Below the pieces are notes generated by a model. The model searched no databases and was not told the DNA's origin. It worked only from the letters and a program-made list of their open reading frames with translations. From Acidovorax sp. GBBC 1281 (GTDB lineage: Bacteria > Pseudomonadota > Gammaproteobacteria > Burkholderiales > Burkholderiaceae_C): a DNA stretch of 64,000 nucleotides. The position numbers were made by a program, and so were the translations under genes. Location: positions 4,983,501 through 5,047,500 of the forward strand of contig NZ_CP097269.1 in assembly GCF_028473645.1 (NCBI RefSeq), written 5' to 3'. Below, in pieces: positions 17,741 to 24,801 of this stretch; position 1 is the first letter of the stretch, and each line of letters begins with the position of its first letter.

Positions 17741-17764
17741 CGAAACGATGGCCGGAAAGGCGAA
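17741..17764 (-). promoter_or_regulatory. PIP-like box upstream of the methyltransferase-hpaH operon
   Basis: On the minus strand TTCG-N16-TTCG spans 17764 to 17741; written as PIP it is TTCGC-N15-TTCGA, with an A in the final position that is disfavoured. No good YANNNT hexamer sits 30-32 bases downstream. It is back-to-back with the perfect hrcC PIP box, 112 bases away. Confidence 0.5.
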
Positions 17765-17876
17765 GCAGAGGCGCCATGTCGCACCCTGCCCACCCCATGC
17801 CGCGCATGCCGACGCCCCTACCGGTGCCCTTGGTGACGGCCCTGGCGACGGGCCCTGAACCACCGAAATCATGGCC

Positions 17877-17938
17877 TTCGCGCCGCGGGCCGTGTCTTCG
17901 CCTGCGGTGCCGCGACGGCGGTGCCCCCCACCTACTCT
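17877..17938 (+). promoter_or_regulatory. PIP box and -10 of the hrcC-hrcN operon
   Basis: TTCGC-N15-TTCGC at 17877-17901 is a perfect PIP box. TACTCT at 17933-17938 is a YANNNT -10 hexamer 31 bases further on. The hrcC start codon is 32 bases beyond the hexamer. Confidence 0.92.
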
Positions 17939-17970
17939 TCGTTTGCCAGACAACGAACCGGAGTACTGCG

Positions 17971-19899
17971 TTGAAGTCCACCGCCCCCATCCCTCGCAAG
18001 CCATCCGCCCCCTCGGCCTGCGGCATGGGAGCCGTTCAGCGCGACACCCTCGCCGCCGTGCTGCTCGCCCTGTCTCTCACCGGGTCCGCTCTCGCACAGC
18101 CCTCCATGGGCTACATGAAGATGTCCCACCAGTTGGGCAGCCTCTCCAGCATTTCCGCGTCCGCCAACCCCTTCGCCGTTCCGGCGACGGACCGCCCCCA
18201 GGGCGATGCCGCCGTGGCCACCCGGCCCGTCACCATGCCATCGGCCCGGGCCACATCGCTGTCCGCCGCGCAGGCCCTGCCCCTGCCACCCAGCGCCATC
18301 GAACCGGCGGCCTGGGAGAAAGGCCGATTCGTCTACCGGGCGGAGAACAAGCGGATTGCGGACGTGCTGCAAGACTTCGCCGCCAGCCGCGGCACCCCAG
18401 CCATCGTGGCCGACGGGGTGGACGGCGTGGTCAACGCCAACTTCGATCTCAAGCCGCGCGAATTCCTCGACAGCGTCTCCCGGGCCTACAACCTGTTGTG
18501 GTATCACGATGGGTCGGCGCTGTACTTCTATCCGGGCCGCTCCATGCAAAGCCGCATGTTCCGGCTCAAGGGTTTCAACCGGGAACAAGTGGCTGAGCTG
18601 CTGCAGTCGTTCGACCTGGGCGACAAGCGCTACCCCATCCGGTTCAACGAGGCCAGCAGCACGCTGTATGCGTCCGGCCCGCCTCGGCACCTGGAACTGG
18701 TGAGTTCGGCCCTCGAAGCACTCGACGCGGGCGTGACCGACAACAACGCCCGTACGGCGCGCGTCTTCTCGCTCCAGTTCGCCTCGGCAGGCGACCGGGC
18801 CGTGGGCAACACCACCGTGCCGGGGGTCGCCTCCATGCTGCGCAAGCTCTACGGTGAGCGCGAAAAGGAAGGCGCCAGCATCGCCCCCCTGGTGCGGATG
18901 ATGGACAAGGACACCGACAACACGCGCAAGAAGCTCGGTGCGTACATTCCCCTGCCTTCGGCCAACCAGTTCCTGCCCCCGTTGCCGCGCGCCACCAACC
19001 AGGACGCCAGCACGCCAGCGTCCGACCTGCGGCCGCTGACGCCCCCTGCGAAGAACCCCGAAGAAGACAACCAGCCGCGCTTCGAGGCCGACGAGGGCAC
19101 GAACTCGGTCGTGGTTTTCGGTCGCGCCGACCGCATGGCGGAGTTCGAGACCCTGATCCGCCGGCTCGACCAAAAGCCCCAGCTGGTCGAACTGGAAGCC
19201 ACCATCATCGAGGTCAACTCCGATAGCGTGGATGCGCTGGGCGTGAACTGGACCTTGCGGGGCAGCGACACCAACATCAGCATGAACCTGTCCAACAGCC
19301 TCATGCCTGCCGCAGCGCTGGGCACGATCGTGGCCGACGCGGGCCGCCATCTGCTGGCCCGTGTGAACGCCCTGCAGGGCGAGGGGAAGGCCCGCGTCCT
19401 GTCCAAGCCGTCCGTCATGGGCGTCGCCAACCGGACCGCCGTCATGCGCGAAAAACGCGTGGCAACGGTGCGTGTGGCCGGCAACCTGGAAGCCAACCTG
19501 TTCCAGATCGAGGCCGGCACGCTGCTGGAGATGACGCCGCAGGTCACCCGCATGGACGGCAGCAACAACATCAAGCTCACGCTCTACATCGAAGACGGAG
19601 CATTCGAGACGAACGTGGTGGACCAGGTCCCCATCGTGAAGAAAACCGAAATCCGCACCGAAGCCCATGTGCGCGAGGGCGAGAGCCTGCTCATCGGGGG
19701 CATCACCGTGGAGTCGGAGCAATCCCAGAACAACGCCGTTCCCGGGCTTTCCAAGCTGCCGCTCGTGGGCGGGGCATTTCGCAACAACGAGCGCCAGACG
19801 CAGCGCACCGAGCGGCTTTTCCTCATCACTCCGCGCCTTCTCAACAACGGCTCGCCCGCCGCCCCTGTCGCCTTTTTGAACGAGGTTCGCAAGCCATGA
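17971..19899 (+). CDS. hrcC: HrcC, T3SS outer-membrane secretin
   Basis: Forms the outer-membrane ring of the Hrp secretion machine. The start is a TTG at 17971 with GGAG seven bases upstream, giving a 642-residue protein; an in-frame ATG at 18025 would shorten the signal peptide region. The hydrophobic signal segment TLAAVLLALSLTGSALA is followed by the N-terminal ring domains (RIADVLQDFAASRGTPAIVADGVDGVVNANFD, the STN-like domain, and N1/N3 domains with RFEADEGTNSVVVFGR). The secretin domain follows (QLVELEATIIEVNSDSVDALGVNW, VLSKPSVMGVANRTAVM, LLEMTPQV, ESLLIGGITVES, LPLVGGAF, ERLFLITPRLL). It heads the operon behind a perfect PIP box and overlaps hrcD by four bases. In the usual group II order hrcC follows hrcT instead. 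Confidence 0.96.
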   Translation: MKSTAPIPRKPSAPSACGMGAVQRDTLAAVLLALSLTGSALAQPSMGYMKMSHQLGSLSSISASANPFAVPATDRPQGDAAVATRPVTMPSARATSLSAAQALPLPPSAIEPAAWEKGRFVYRAENKRIADVLQDFAASRGTPAIVADGVDGVVNANFDLKPREFLDSVSRAYNLLWYHDGSALYFYPGRSMQSRMFRLKGFNREQVAELLQSFDLGDKRYPIRFNEASSTLYASGPPRHLELVSSALEALDAGVTDNNARTARVFSLQFASAGDRAVGNTTVPGVASMLRKLYGEREKEGASIAPLVRMMDKDTDNTRKKLGAYIPLPSANQFLPPLPRATNQDASTPASDLRPLTPPAKNPEEDNQPRFEADEGTNSVVVFGRADRMAEFETLIRRLDQKPQLVELEATIIEVNSDSVDALGVNWTLRGSDTNISMNLSNSLMPAAALGTIVADAGRHLLARVNALQGEGKARVLSKPSVMGVANRTAVMREKRVATVRVAGNLEANLFQIEAGTLLEMTPQVTRMDGSNNIKLTLYIEDGAFETNVVDQVPIVKKTEIRTEAHVREGESLLIGGITVESEQSQNNAVPGLSKLPLVGGAFRNNERQTQRTERLFLITPRLLNNGSPAAPVAFLNEVRKP

Positions 19900-20888
19900 A
19901 GCAGCTTCGCATACTGACCGGCCAGCATGCCGGCGCACAGATAAATTTGACTTCAACGCGCTACCTGATCAGCGCGGAAGACGCAGCAGATATCCAGCTC
20001 ACCGACTGGACTTCGGATGCGATGTTGATCGAAGCGGGAGAGGACGGAATGATTCAGTTCGCGCTGTCGCCACAAGGCTCTGCACCGGCATGGCTCCCCA
20101 TGGAGGACTTCACGCCCCATCGCATGGGTGACATCGTGCTGTGTACCGGCCCCGGCAACGCCACCTGGCCCGCCAGCGTCGATCTGATCGCCCGTCTCAG
20201 CCAGGTCCCCGTGGTCGGTCCCCAACGCCGCAAGGTGTCGCCGGTGGTGCTTTCAGCGGTGGTGGGAACCGCGCTCATGACCGCGGCGCTGAGCGCGGCC
20301 GTCGCGCCGTTGAGCCCCTCCAAGAAGGATCGCCCCGCCACCGACTCCGTCGCACGTGAGGCGGCGCCCAAGGAGCCGCTCCTGGTGCGGGTTCAGCGCG
20401 CCCTGGCGACGGCCCCGGTCTCCGGGCTGGAGGTGATTGCCCAGGCGGATGGCGTCATCGTGCGCGGCCTGCTGGCCGAAGCCTCGGATGCCGACACGGT
20501 ACGCCAGCTGCTGGCGCCCTTCAAGTCGGAACGCATCGTGCACGCCTATGCGACCAGCACCGAAGTGGAGCAGAGCATCGCCGACGCGATTGCACGTCCG
20601 GGACTCCGAGTCCACCACCTGGGCGAAGGGCGCTTCAACGTCACCGGCGACACGCAGAACCTGTCGGCGCTCAAGGACAGCGCCACGCGCATCGCGTCCG
20701 ACCTGGCACCGCTGGTCAAGCGGATCGACGTGAGCGCAGCAGAACTGCCCCCTGCAGGCGTCAAGCGCATGAGCGCGCTGATGAACACCGGGGACCTGCA
20801 GTACGTACAGACACGCGACGGCGTGAAGCACCTCTCGCCGCCGAATGCAGAGAGCCTGGCCGCCAACGACTGGTCGGTTTCCCGTTAA
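19896..20888 (+). CDS. hrcD: HrcD (HrpD5/YscD family), inner-membrane ring protein
   Basis: Outer component of the inner-membrane ring that links HrcJ to the secretin. The 330-residue protein begins MKQLRILTGQHAGAQINL, an FHA-like cytoplasmic domain with YLISAEDAADIQL as its core. One membrane-spanning segment (VVLSAVVGTALMTAALSAAV) sits near residue 120, and a periplasmic part carries BON-like repeats (LEVIAQADGVIVRGLLAEASDADTVRQLL). Its ATG overlaps the hrcC stop (ATGA). In Xanthomonas-type clusters this gene (hrpD5) lies after hpaA in the hrcU transcript; here it follows hrcC. Confidence 0.88.
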   Translation: MKQLRILTGQHAGAQINLTSTRYLISAEDAADIQLTDWTSDAMLIEAGEDGMIQFALSPQGSAPAWLPMEDFTPHRMGDIVLCTGPGNATWPASVDLIARLSQVPVVGPQRRKVSPVVLSAVVGTALMTAALSAAVAPLSPSKKDRPATDSVAREAAPKEPLLVRVQRALATAPVSGLEVIAQADGVIVRGLLAEASDADTVRQLLAPFKSERIVHAYATSTEVEQSIADAIARPGLRVHHLGEGRFNVTGDTQNLSALKDSATRIASDLAPLVKRIDVSAAELPPAGVKRMSALMNTGDLQYVQTRDGVKHLSPPNAESLAANDWSVSR

Positions 20889-20914
20889 CCCTTCACCCAA
20901 CGAACGCCAACACC

Positions 20915-21178
20915 ATGACTGCTTCCAACGAATCCATCATCTTCAGCGACCTCGCCAACCTGGACCAGGCGCTCACCGAGGACAAGAGTGGCGACCGTGC
21001 GCGGGCCATGATCCGCTACTTCGCGGAGATCGCGGATGAGAGCAGCGCCATGCTGAAGTCCACCCAGGTGGACGCCGAGCGCCAGCTCGTCACGCAGCTG
21101 ATCCAGGCGTTCTACGCGTCGCAGCGCGTGATCCAGCGGATCTGGGAAACCCTGCACGGCACCACCCTGGCCGTCTGA
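20915..21178 (+). CDS. hrpD6: HrpD6-like small T3SS protein
   Basis: An 87-residue acidic helical protein (MTASNESIIFSDLANLDQAL…), located between hrcD and the TPR-like gene as hrpD6 follows hrpD5 in Xanthomonas. Sequence features are two amphipathic helices (GDRARAMIRYFAEIADESSAML and RQLVTQLIQAFYASQRVIQRIWETL). Size, fold and place just before a TPR-like gene and a needle-like gene also fit the SctE co-chaperone of the SctE-SctF-SctG trio, but that reading is an inference. Assignment to HrpD6 rests mainly on position and size. Confidence 0.65.
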   Translation: MTASNESIIFSDLANLDQALTEDKSGDRARAMIRYFAEIADESSAMLKSTQVDAERQLVTQLIQAFYASQRVIQRIWETLHGTTLAV

Positions 21179-21196
21179 GACACAAGGAGCCCCTCC

Positions 21197-21622
21197 ATGC
21201 TGGTCCTCGAAGCACCCACCGCGGCCAAGAGCGCATATCCGGTGATCTACCGCAACCTCATGACCGTGGGCTTGCTGGGCACGATCTACCGGGTGGGCGA
21301 AGACGCGCAAACCATCCACTCCACCGTCGAGATGACGCTCGAAGATGCCCACGGCTACTCGCTTTACCGCACCGTTGCCATGGCGATGGCCGGCCAGCTG
21401 GGCGAAGCGCGGGAGGCCCTCGCAGCGCGCATCGAGGAAGAGCCTCAGAACGGCGAGAACAAGATCGCCATGGCCGTCGCGATGCTCTTTGGCGGCGACC
21501 GGGGGTGGCGCTACTGGATCGACAACGTGCTGGCCACCCACGCAGACCAGGAGGTGCGCGAAGCCGCCTTCGGGGTGCTGAAGTACGTGGGACAGCAAGG
21601 CCGGAGGGCCTCCCTGCACTGA
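21197..21622 (+). CDS. TPR-like HrpB1/SctG-type protein next to the needle genes
   Basis: The 141-residue protein has a strong AAGGAGC ribosome site before ATG 21197. After a short N terminus (MLVLEAPTAAKSAYPVIYRNLM) come helix pairs, YSLYRTVAMAMAGQLGEAREALAARIEEEPQNGENKIAMAVAMLFGGDRGWRYWIDNVL, that resemble the HrpB1/HrpK family and the TPR-like SctG chaperones. YscG/PscG proteins bind the free needle subunit in the cytoplasm. This gene lies 109 bases before the first of four needle-like genes, which makes a needle-chaperone role attractive. It is one of three HrpB1-type proteins in the window. Confidence 0.65.
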   Translation: MLVLEAPTAAKSAYPVIYRNLMTVGLLGTIYRVGEDAQTIHSTVEMTLEDAHGYSLYRTVAMAMAGQLGEAREALAARIEEEPQNGENKIAMAVAMLFGGDRGWRYWIDNVLATHADQEVREAAFGVLKYVGQQGRRASLH

Positions 21623-21730
21623 ACCGAAATTGGCACGGCGGCATCCGGCCGTCATGCCTCACCGAATGGAGGCCGCGCGGTGTGGCCTTCAATAACGCGG
21701 AATGTTCCGCACTTCACAAAGGAATTCATT

Positions 21731-21934
21731 ATGTCTACCAGCAGACCCGATGGCGATACCCGTGCCCTGATGGCCCGCATGCAGCAGCAGCAAAACAACC
21801 AGAACGCCATGACGGCACTGCAAGCCGATCTGAGCGAGCAGCAAGGCAAGAACGCCGTCGTCTCCAACATGGCCGACGCGTTCCAAAAGAACTCCAAGGC
21901 CCTGTCGGACAAGCAAGCGCAAGGCGCGGGCTAA
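21731..21934 (+). CDS. Putative Hrp needle/pilin subunit (SctF-like), copy 1
   Basis: A 67-residue, Cys-free, Trp-free, Gln/Asn/Ala-rich helical protein (MSTSRPDGDTRALMARMQ…). It has a polar MQQQQNNQNAM turn between two predicted helices and NMADAFQKNSKALSDK near the C terminus. Size, helix-turn-helix plan and position just after a TPR-like chaperone gene fit a T3SS needle or Hrp pilus subunit, which are poorly conserved between genera. The start is ATG 21731 with AAAGGA upstream. Copies 2 and 3 encode the identical protein. Alternatives are a small harpin or a secreted accessory protein. Confidence 0.6.
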   Translation: MSTSRPDGDTRALMARMQQQQNNQNAMTALQADLSEQQGKNAVVSNMADAFQKNSKALSDKQAQGAG

Positions 21935-21943
21935 AGCAGCATC

Positions 21944-21973
21944 GCGCCATGGGCCGAAAAACGCTCATGGCGC
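21944..21973 (+). other. Hairpin downstream of needle-like copy 1 (repeated after copies 2 and 3)
   Basis: GCGCCATG (21944-21951) pairs perfectly with CATGGCGC (21966-21973). The same stem recurs at 22230-22259 and 22516-22543. No T-run follows, so it is unlikely to be an efficient terminator. An mRNA-stabilising or processing role that raises needle output is more plausible. Confidence 0.65.
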
Positions 21974-22016
21974 TGCACTTCGTTTCCTCAACGTTCACTT
22001 CACAAAGGAATTCATT

Positions 22017-22220
22017 ATGTCTACCAGCAGACCCGATGGCGATACCCGTGCCCTGATGGCCCGCATGCAGCAGCAGCAAAACAACCAGAACGCCATGACG
22101 GCACTGCAAGCCGATCTGAGCGAGCAGCAAGGCAAGAACGCCGTCGTCTCCAACATGGCCGACGCGTTCCAAAAGAACTCCAAGGCCCTGTCGGACAAGC
22201 AAGCGCAAGGCGCGGGCTAA
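22017..22220 (+). CDS. Putative Hrp needle/pilin subunit (SctF-like), copy 2
   Basis: Encodes exactly the same 67 residues as copy 1, from a DNA unit offset by 286 bases. Its own CACAAAGGA ribosome site lies before ATG 22017 and its own downstream hairpin follows the stop. The stop is TAA as in copy 1. Translation of each copy from one polycistronic mRNA would multiply subunit output relative to single-copy basal-body genes; that benefit is an inference. Confidence 0.6.
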   Translation: MSTSRPDGDTRALMARMQQQQNNQNAMTALQADLSEQQGKNAVVSNMADAFQKNSKALSDKQAQGAG

Positions 22221-22302
22221 AGCAGCATCGCGCCATGGGCCGAAAAACGCTCATGGCGCTGCACTTCGTTTCCTCAACGTTCACTTCACAAAGGAATTCA
22301 TT

Positions 22303-22506
22303 ATGTCTACCAGCAGACCCGATGGCGATACCCGTGCCCTGATGGCCCGCATGCAGCAGCAGCAAAACAACCAGAACGCCATGACGGCACTGCAAGCCGA
22401 TCTGAGCGAGCAGCAAGGCAAGAACGCCGTCGTCTCCAACATGGCCGACGCGTTCCAAAAGAACTCCAAGGCCCTGTCGGACAAGCAAGCGCAAGGCGCG
22501 GGCTGA
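22303..22506 (+). CDS. Putative Hrp needle/pilin subunit (SctF-like), copy 3
   Basis: Encodes the same 67 residues as copies 1 and 2, but ends in TGA and is followed by diverged DNA (GATGCTTC…) in which the hairpin stem is still kept. It probably represents the original right end of the amplified segment. The start is ATG 22303. Confidence 0.6.
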   Translation: MSTSRPDGDTRALMARMQQQQNNQNAMTALQADLSEQQGKNAVVSNMADAFQKNSKALSDKQAQGAG

Positions 22507-22582
22507 TGCTTCATCGCGCCATGGGCCGCACCGCTCATGGCGCAGCAAAGCCTTTTACTTTTTCCCTCACAGGAGAGCCCCC

Positions 22583-22783
22583 ATGGTCAACAAAGCAGAT
22601 GGCGACACCAAGGCCCTGATGGCCCGCATGCAGCAGCAGCAGGACAACCAGAACGCCATGACGGAACTGCAAGCCAAGCTAAGCGAGAGGCAAGGCCGCA
22701 ACTCCGTCATCTCCAACATGGCCGACGCGTTCCAGAAAAGCTCCAAGAGCATGACGGACAAGCTTGCGCAGGCTGCGGGATGA
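22583..22783 (+). CDS. Diverged needle/pilin-like paralog (copy 4)
   Basis: A 66-residue protein, MVNKADGDTKALMARMQQQQD…, aligns end to end with copies 1-3 (DGDT-ALMARMQQQQ-NQNAMT-LQA-LSE-QG-N-V-SNMADAFQK-SK). It differs at about a third of positions, mainly conservatively. An AGGAG-type ribosome site precedes ATG 22583. It is an older duplicate and may be a minor subunit, tip-proximal variant or adaptor. Its sequence shows which residues are under constraint: the QQQQ turn region and NMADAFQK. Confidence 0.6.
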   Translation: MVNKADGDTKALMARMQQQQDNQNAMTELQAKLSERQGRNSVISNMADAFQKSSKSMTDKLAQAAG

Positions 22784-23009
22784 AGCGATCGGATCCTCTT
22801 TGGATCCAAGGCGTTTCCCCCGCGCATGGATTGCAAGCCTGCCCTCAGCCGCCGCAGGCCATGCCACCTTTCATCACCACGATCGTGACCCTTCTGGCTT
22901 GCGCTTCGTACGTCGTACTGGTGAGCGCCGAGGCGGACCATCGACCGACGCCGGCGCAGGGCTGTACGCGAGCCCAGGCCGTCTATGCAGAAGAAACAGG
23001 AGTGTTTTT

Positions 23010-23486
23010 ATGAATCCGAAATTTGAGCGCAAGGAATTCGTTACCGCGCTGATCAAACTGGTCTACCGGACCATCGCCCAGGGCATGAACGACGAGGCGT
23101 CGGACATCCTTGCCGGAATCCGCACGCTGCGCCCCAAAGTGGCGGAGCTGGACATGATCGATGGCTGGATTTCCTTCCGGCGCGGCGCCTACCGCGAATG
23201 CATCCAGCGCGTGCGCACCCTGGAGAACCACCCGGAGCAGTGGGGTTCCGCGAAAGCCATGATCGCCAACTGCCAATACATGCTGGGCGATCGCACATGG
23301 GAGATGACGCTGAACGAGCTGGAGCAAGGCAACGCCGGCCCGGATGCACTCGAACTGGTCAGCGGCCTGGTCATCAACCGGGCCCGGGCCGCGGGCACGT
23401 TCCAGGAAACCACCGAGGCACCCAAGCCCGCCGAGGCCGCCAGCGTTTCCGCGTTCCAGATGCCTTTCATGTTCATGCGCGCCTGA
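23010..23486 (+). CDS. hrpB1: HrpB1
   Basis: A 158-residue member of the HrpB1/HrpK family (MNPKFERKEFVTALIKLVYRTI…), with helix pairs EASDILAGIRTLRPKVAELDMIDGWISFRRGAYRECIQRV and the family motif MLGDRTWEMTLNEL. The C terminus is Ala/Pro-rich. It is the first of the conserved hrpB1-hrpB2-hrcJ-hrpB4-hrcL-hrcN block. The family is required for secretion in Xanthomonas and Ralstonia; its exact task (rod/needle chaperone or periplasmic partner) is debated. AGGAG lies eight bases before ATG 23010. The 226 bases upstream hold no gene or PIP box, so it is probably read from the hrcC promoter. Confidence 0.9.
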   Translation: MNPKFERKEFVTALIKLVYRTIAQGMNDEASDILAGIRTLRPKVAELDMIDGWISFRRGAYRECIQRVRTLENHPEQWGSAKAMIANCQYMLGDRTWEMTLNELEQGNAGPDALELVSGLVINRARAAGTFQETTEAPKPAEAASVSAFQMPFMFMRA

Positions 23487-23513
23487 CACCCCTTCATTTC
23501 CGGAGAATCCACC

Positions 23514-23897
23514 ATGGACCCCATCGGCAGCATTGGCGCGGCATCCAGTTCCCTCATCGTCGATCAGGCGTCCAGCCCCTCGATGAACATGAGCGCCGTC
23601 GCGGAAAAATTCGCCCGCATGATGAAGGACGCGCCCCCGCTGTCCTCCGTGGAGACCGAGAGCCCGTCCACGCTGGGCAAGATGCTGATCAATCAGGACG
23701 AGTCCATCCGCAAGGAGATCCAGGACACGGCGGCGCTCATGCAGGCTGCGATCCAGCAGCCGCCCGGGGTGGACCTGACGGCGTACCAGGTCACTCTGAT
23801 GTACCAGTTCGCCGGCACCCATTTCCAGGTCCAGGCGATGAGCAGCCTTGCGCAAACCGCCAAGACCGGCCTGCAAACGCTCATGCGCAACCAATAA
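23514..23897 (+). CDS. hrpB2: HrpB2, T3SS inner rod protein
   Basis: A 127-residue protein with the C-terminal rod-forming region ALMQAAIQQPPGVDLTAYQVTLMYQFAGTHFQVQAMSSLAQTAKTGLQTLMRNQ, including the VTLMYQF-like heptad expected for the HrpB2/SctI family. The N-terminal half is Ser/Met-rich (MNMSAVAEKFARMM). It is an early secreted substrate of the system in Xanthomonas, controlled by HrcU and HpaC/HpaP. The gene lies 27 bases after hrpB1 and 24 before hrcJ. Confidence 0.92.
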   Translation: MDPIGSIGAASSSLIVDQASSPSMNMSAVAEKFARMMKDAPPLSSVETESPSTLGKMLINQDESIRKEIQDTAALMQAAIQQPPGVDLTAYQVTLMYQFAGTHFQVQAMSSLAQTAKTGLQTLMRNQ

Positions 23898-23921
23898 CCC
23901 CCTTTCAGCGAAGCACCCATC

Positions 23922-24761
23922 ATGGCGCCATCCCTCTGCTCCCGCGCGGCGACCTACCGCCAGTTCGCGCGCCGCGCGCTGATCCCGCTGCTACTGTTGC
24001 TGGCCCTCACCGGCTGCAAGACGGACCTCTACACCAAGCAGACGGAGACCGATGCCAACGACATGGTGGCCGCCCTGCTGGAAAGCGGCGTGCAGGTGAG
24101 CAAGGCCACCACGGATGCCGGCAAGACCTGGAACGTGCAGGTCTACCAGGACGATGTGGTTCGCTCGCTGACCGTGTTGCGGTCCTATGGCCTGCCCCGC
24201 GAGCGCCACGTCACGCTCGGCGAGATGTTCAAGAAGGAAGGCCTCATCTCCACGCCGACCGAAGAACGGGTGCGCTTCATCTATGGTGTGGCCCAGCAGC
24301 TGGAGGCCACGCTGTCGCAGATCGACGGCGTCGTCACCGCACGGGTGCACATCGTGCTGCCCAACAACGACCCCTTGGCATCCTCGGTCAAGCCGGCCAG
24401 CGCCTCGGTCTTCATCAAGTACCGCGAGAGCGCCAACCTGGCAGGGCTGGTCGCCGGCATCAAGAACATGGTGGCACGCAGCGTCGAAGGGCTGGCCTAT
24501 GAAAACGTGACCGTCACACTGGTGCCGGGCATGCCTTTGAGCCCTGCCGTGCTGAAGGAAGAGTCCAACAACAGCCTGTGGATCGGCCTGGCCGCCGTGC
24601 TGTTCGTCCTTGCCGCGGCGGGTGGATGGCTGGCCTGGAAGCGCCCCGCATGGCTTCCAGCGCCGCTGCGGCGCAAGGAAGCCAGCGCATCGCAACCCGC
24701 CGCCGATGCCGCCAAACCCATTCCGGTGTCGACCACAACGGCCGCGGGAGCCTCGGCATGA
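23922..24761 (+). CDS. hrcJ: HrcJ, inner-membrane ring lipoprotein
   Basis: The 279-residue lipoprotein of the MS-ring-like inner ring. The lipobox ALTGC closes the signal peptide around Cys 32. The two ring-building motifs follow (EANDMVAALLESGVQVSKA-type and YGLPRERHVTLGEMFKKEGLISTPTEERVRF; then LEATLSQIDGVVTARVHIVLP and ASVFIKYRESANLAGLVAGIKNMVARSVEGL). A membrane segment, LWIGLAAVLFVLAAAGGWLAW, lies near the C terminus, followed by an Ala/Thr-rich tail. All regions of the SctJ family are present at normal length. Confidence 0.96.
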   Translation: MAPSLCSRAATYRQFARRALIPLLLLLALTGCKTDLYTKQTETDANDMVAALLESGVQVSKATTDAGKTWNVQVYQDDVVRSLTVLRSYGLPRERHVTLGEMFKKEGLISTPTEERVRFIYGVAQQLEATLSQIDGVVTARVHIVLPNNDPLASSVKPASASVFIKYRESANLAGLVAGIKNMVARSVEGLAYENVTVTLVPGMPLSPAVLKEESNNSLWIGLAAVLFVLAAAGGWLAWKRPAWLPAPLRRKEASASQPAADAAKPIPVSTTTAAGASA

Positions 24762-24801
24762 CGCCCCTCCCCGACACGGCCGATGGCCTGGGGCAGCGGC
24801 C

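Larger units (their letters stand above)
21710..22504 (+). repeat. Tandem amplification of a 286-base unit carrying the needle-like gene
   Basis: The unit starting CACTTCACAAAGG occurs at 21710, 21996 and 22282. The first two units are complete (286 bases each) and read identical; the third is identical up to about 22504 and then diverges (TGA replaces TAA, with scattered changes). Identity covers the ribosome site, the whole 67-codon gene and the downstream hairpin, so this is a recent duplication, maintained by recombination or selection, or both. Confidence 0.95.

Noticed and set aside
17932..19956. Minus-strand 674-codon open frame opposite hrcC
   Set aside because: hrcC on the plus strand has all secretin motifs, a PIP box and an overlap with hrcD; the other strand shows only Gly/His/Arg-rich shadow sequence.
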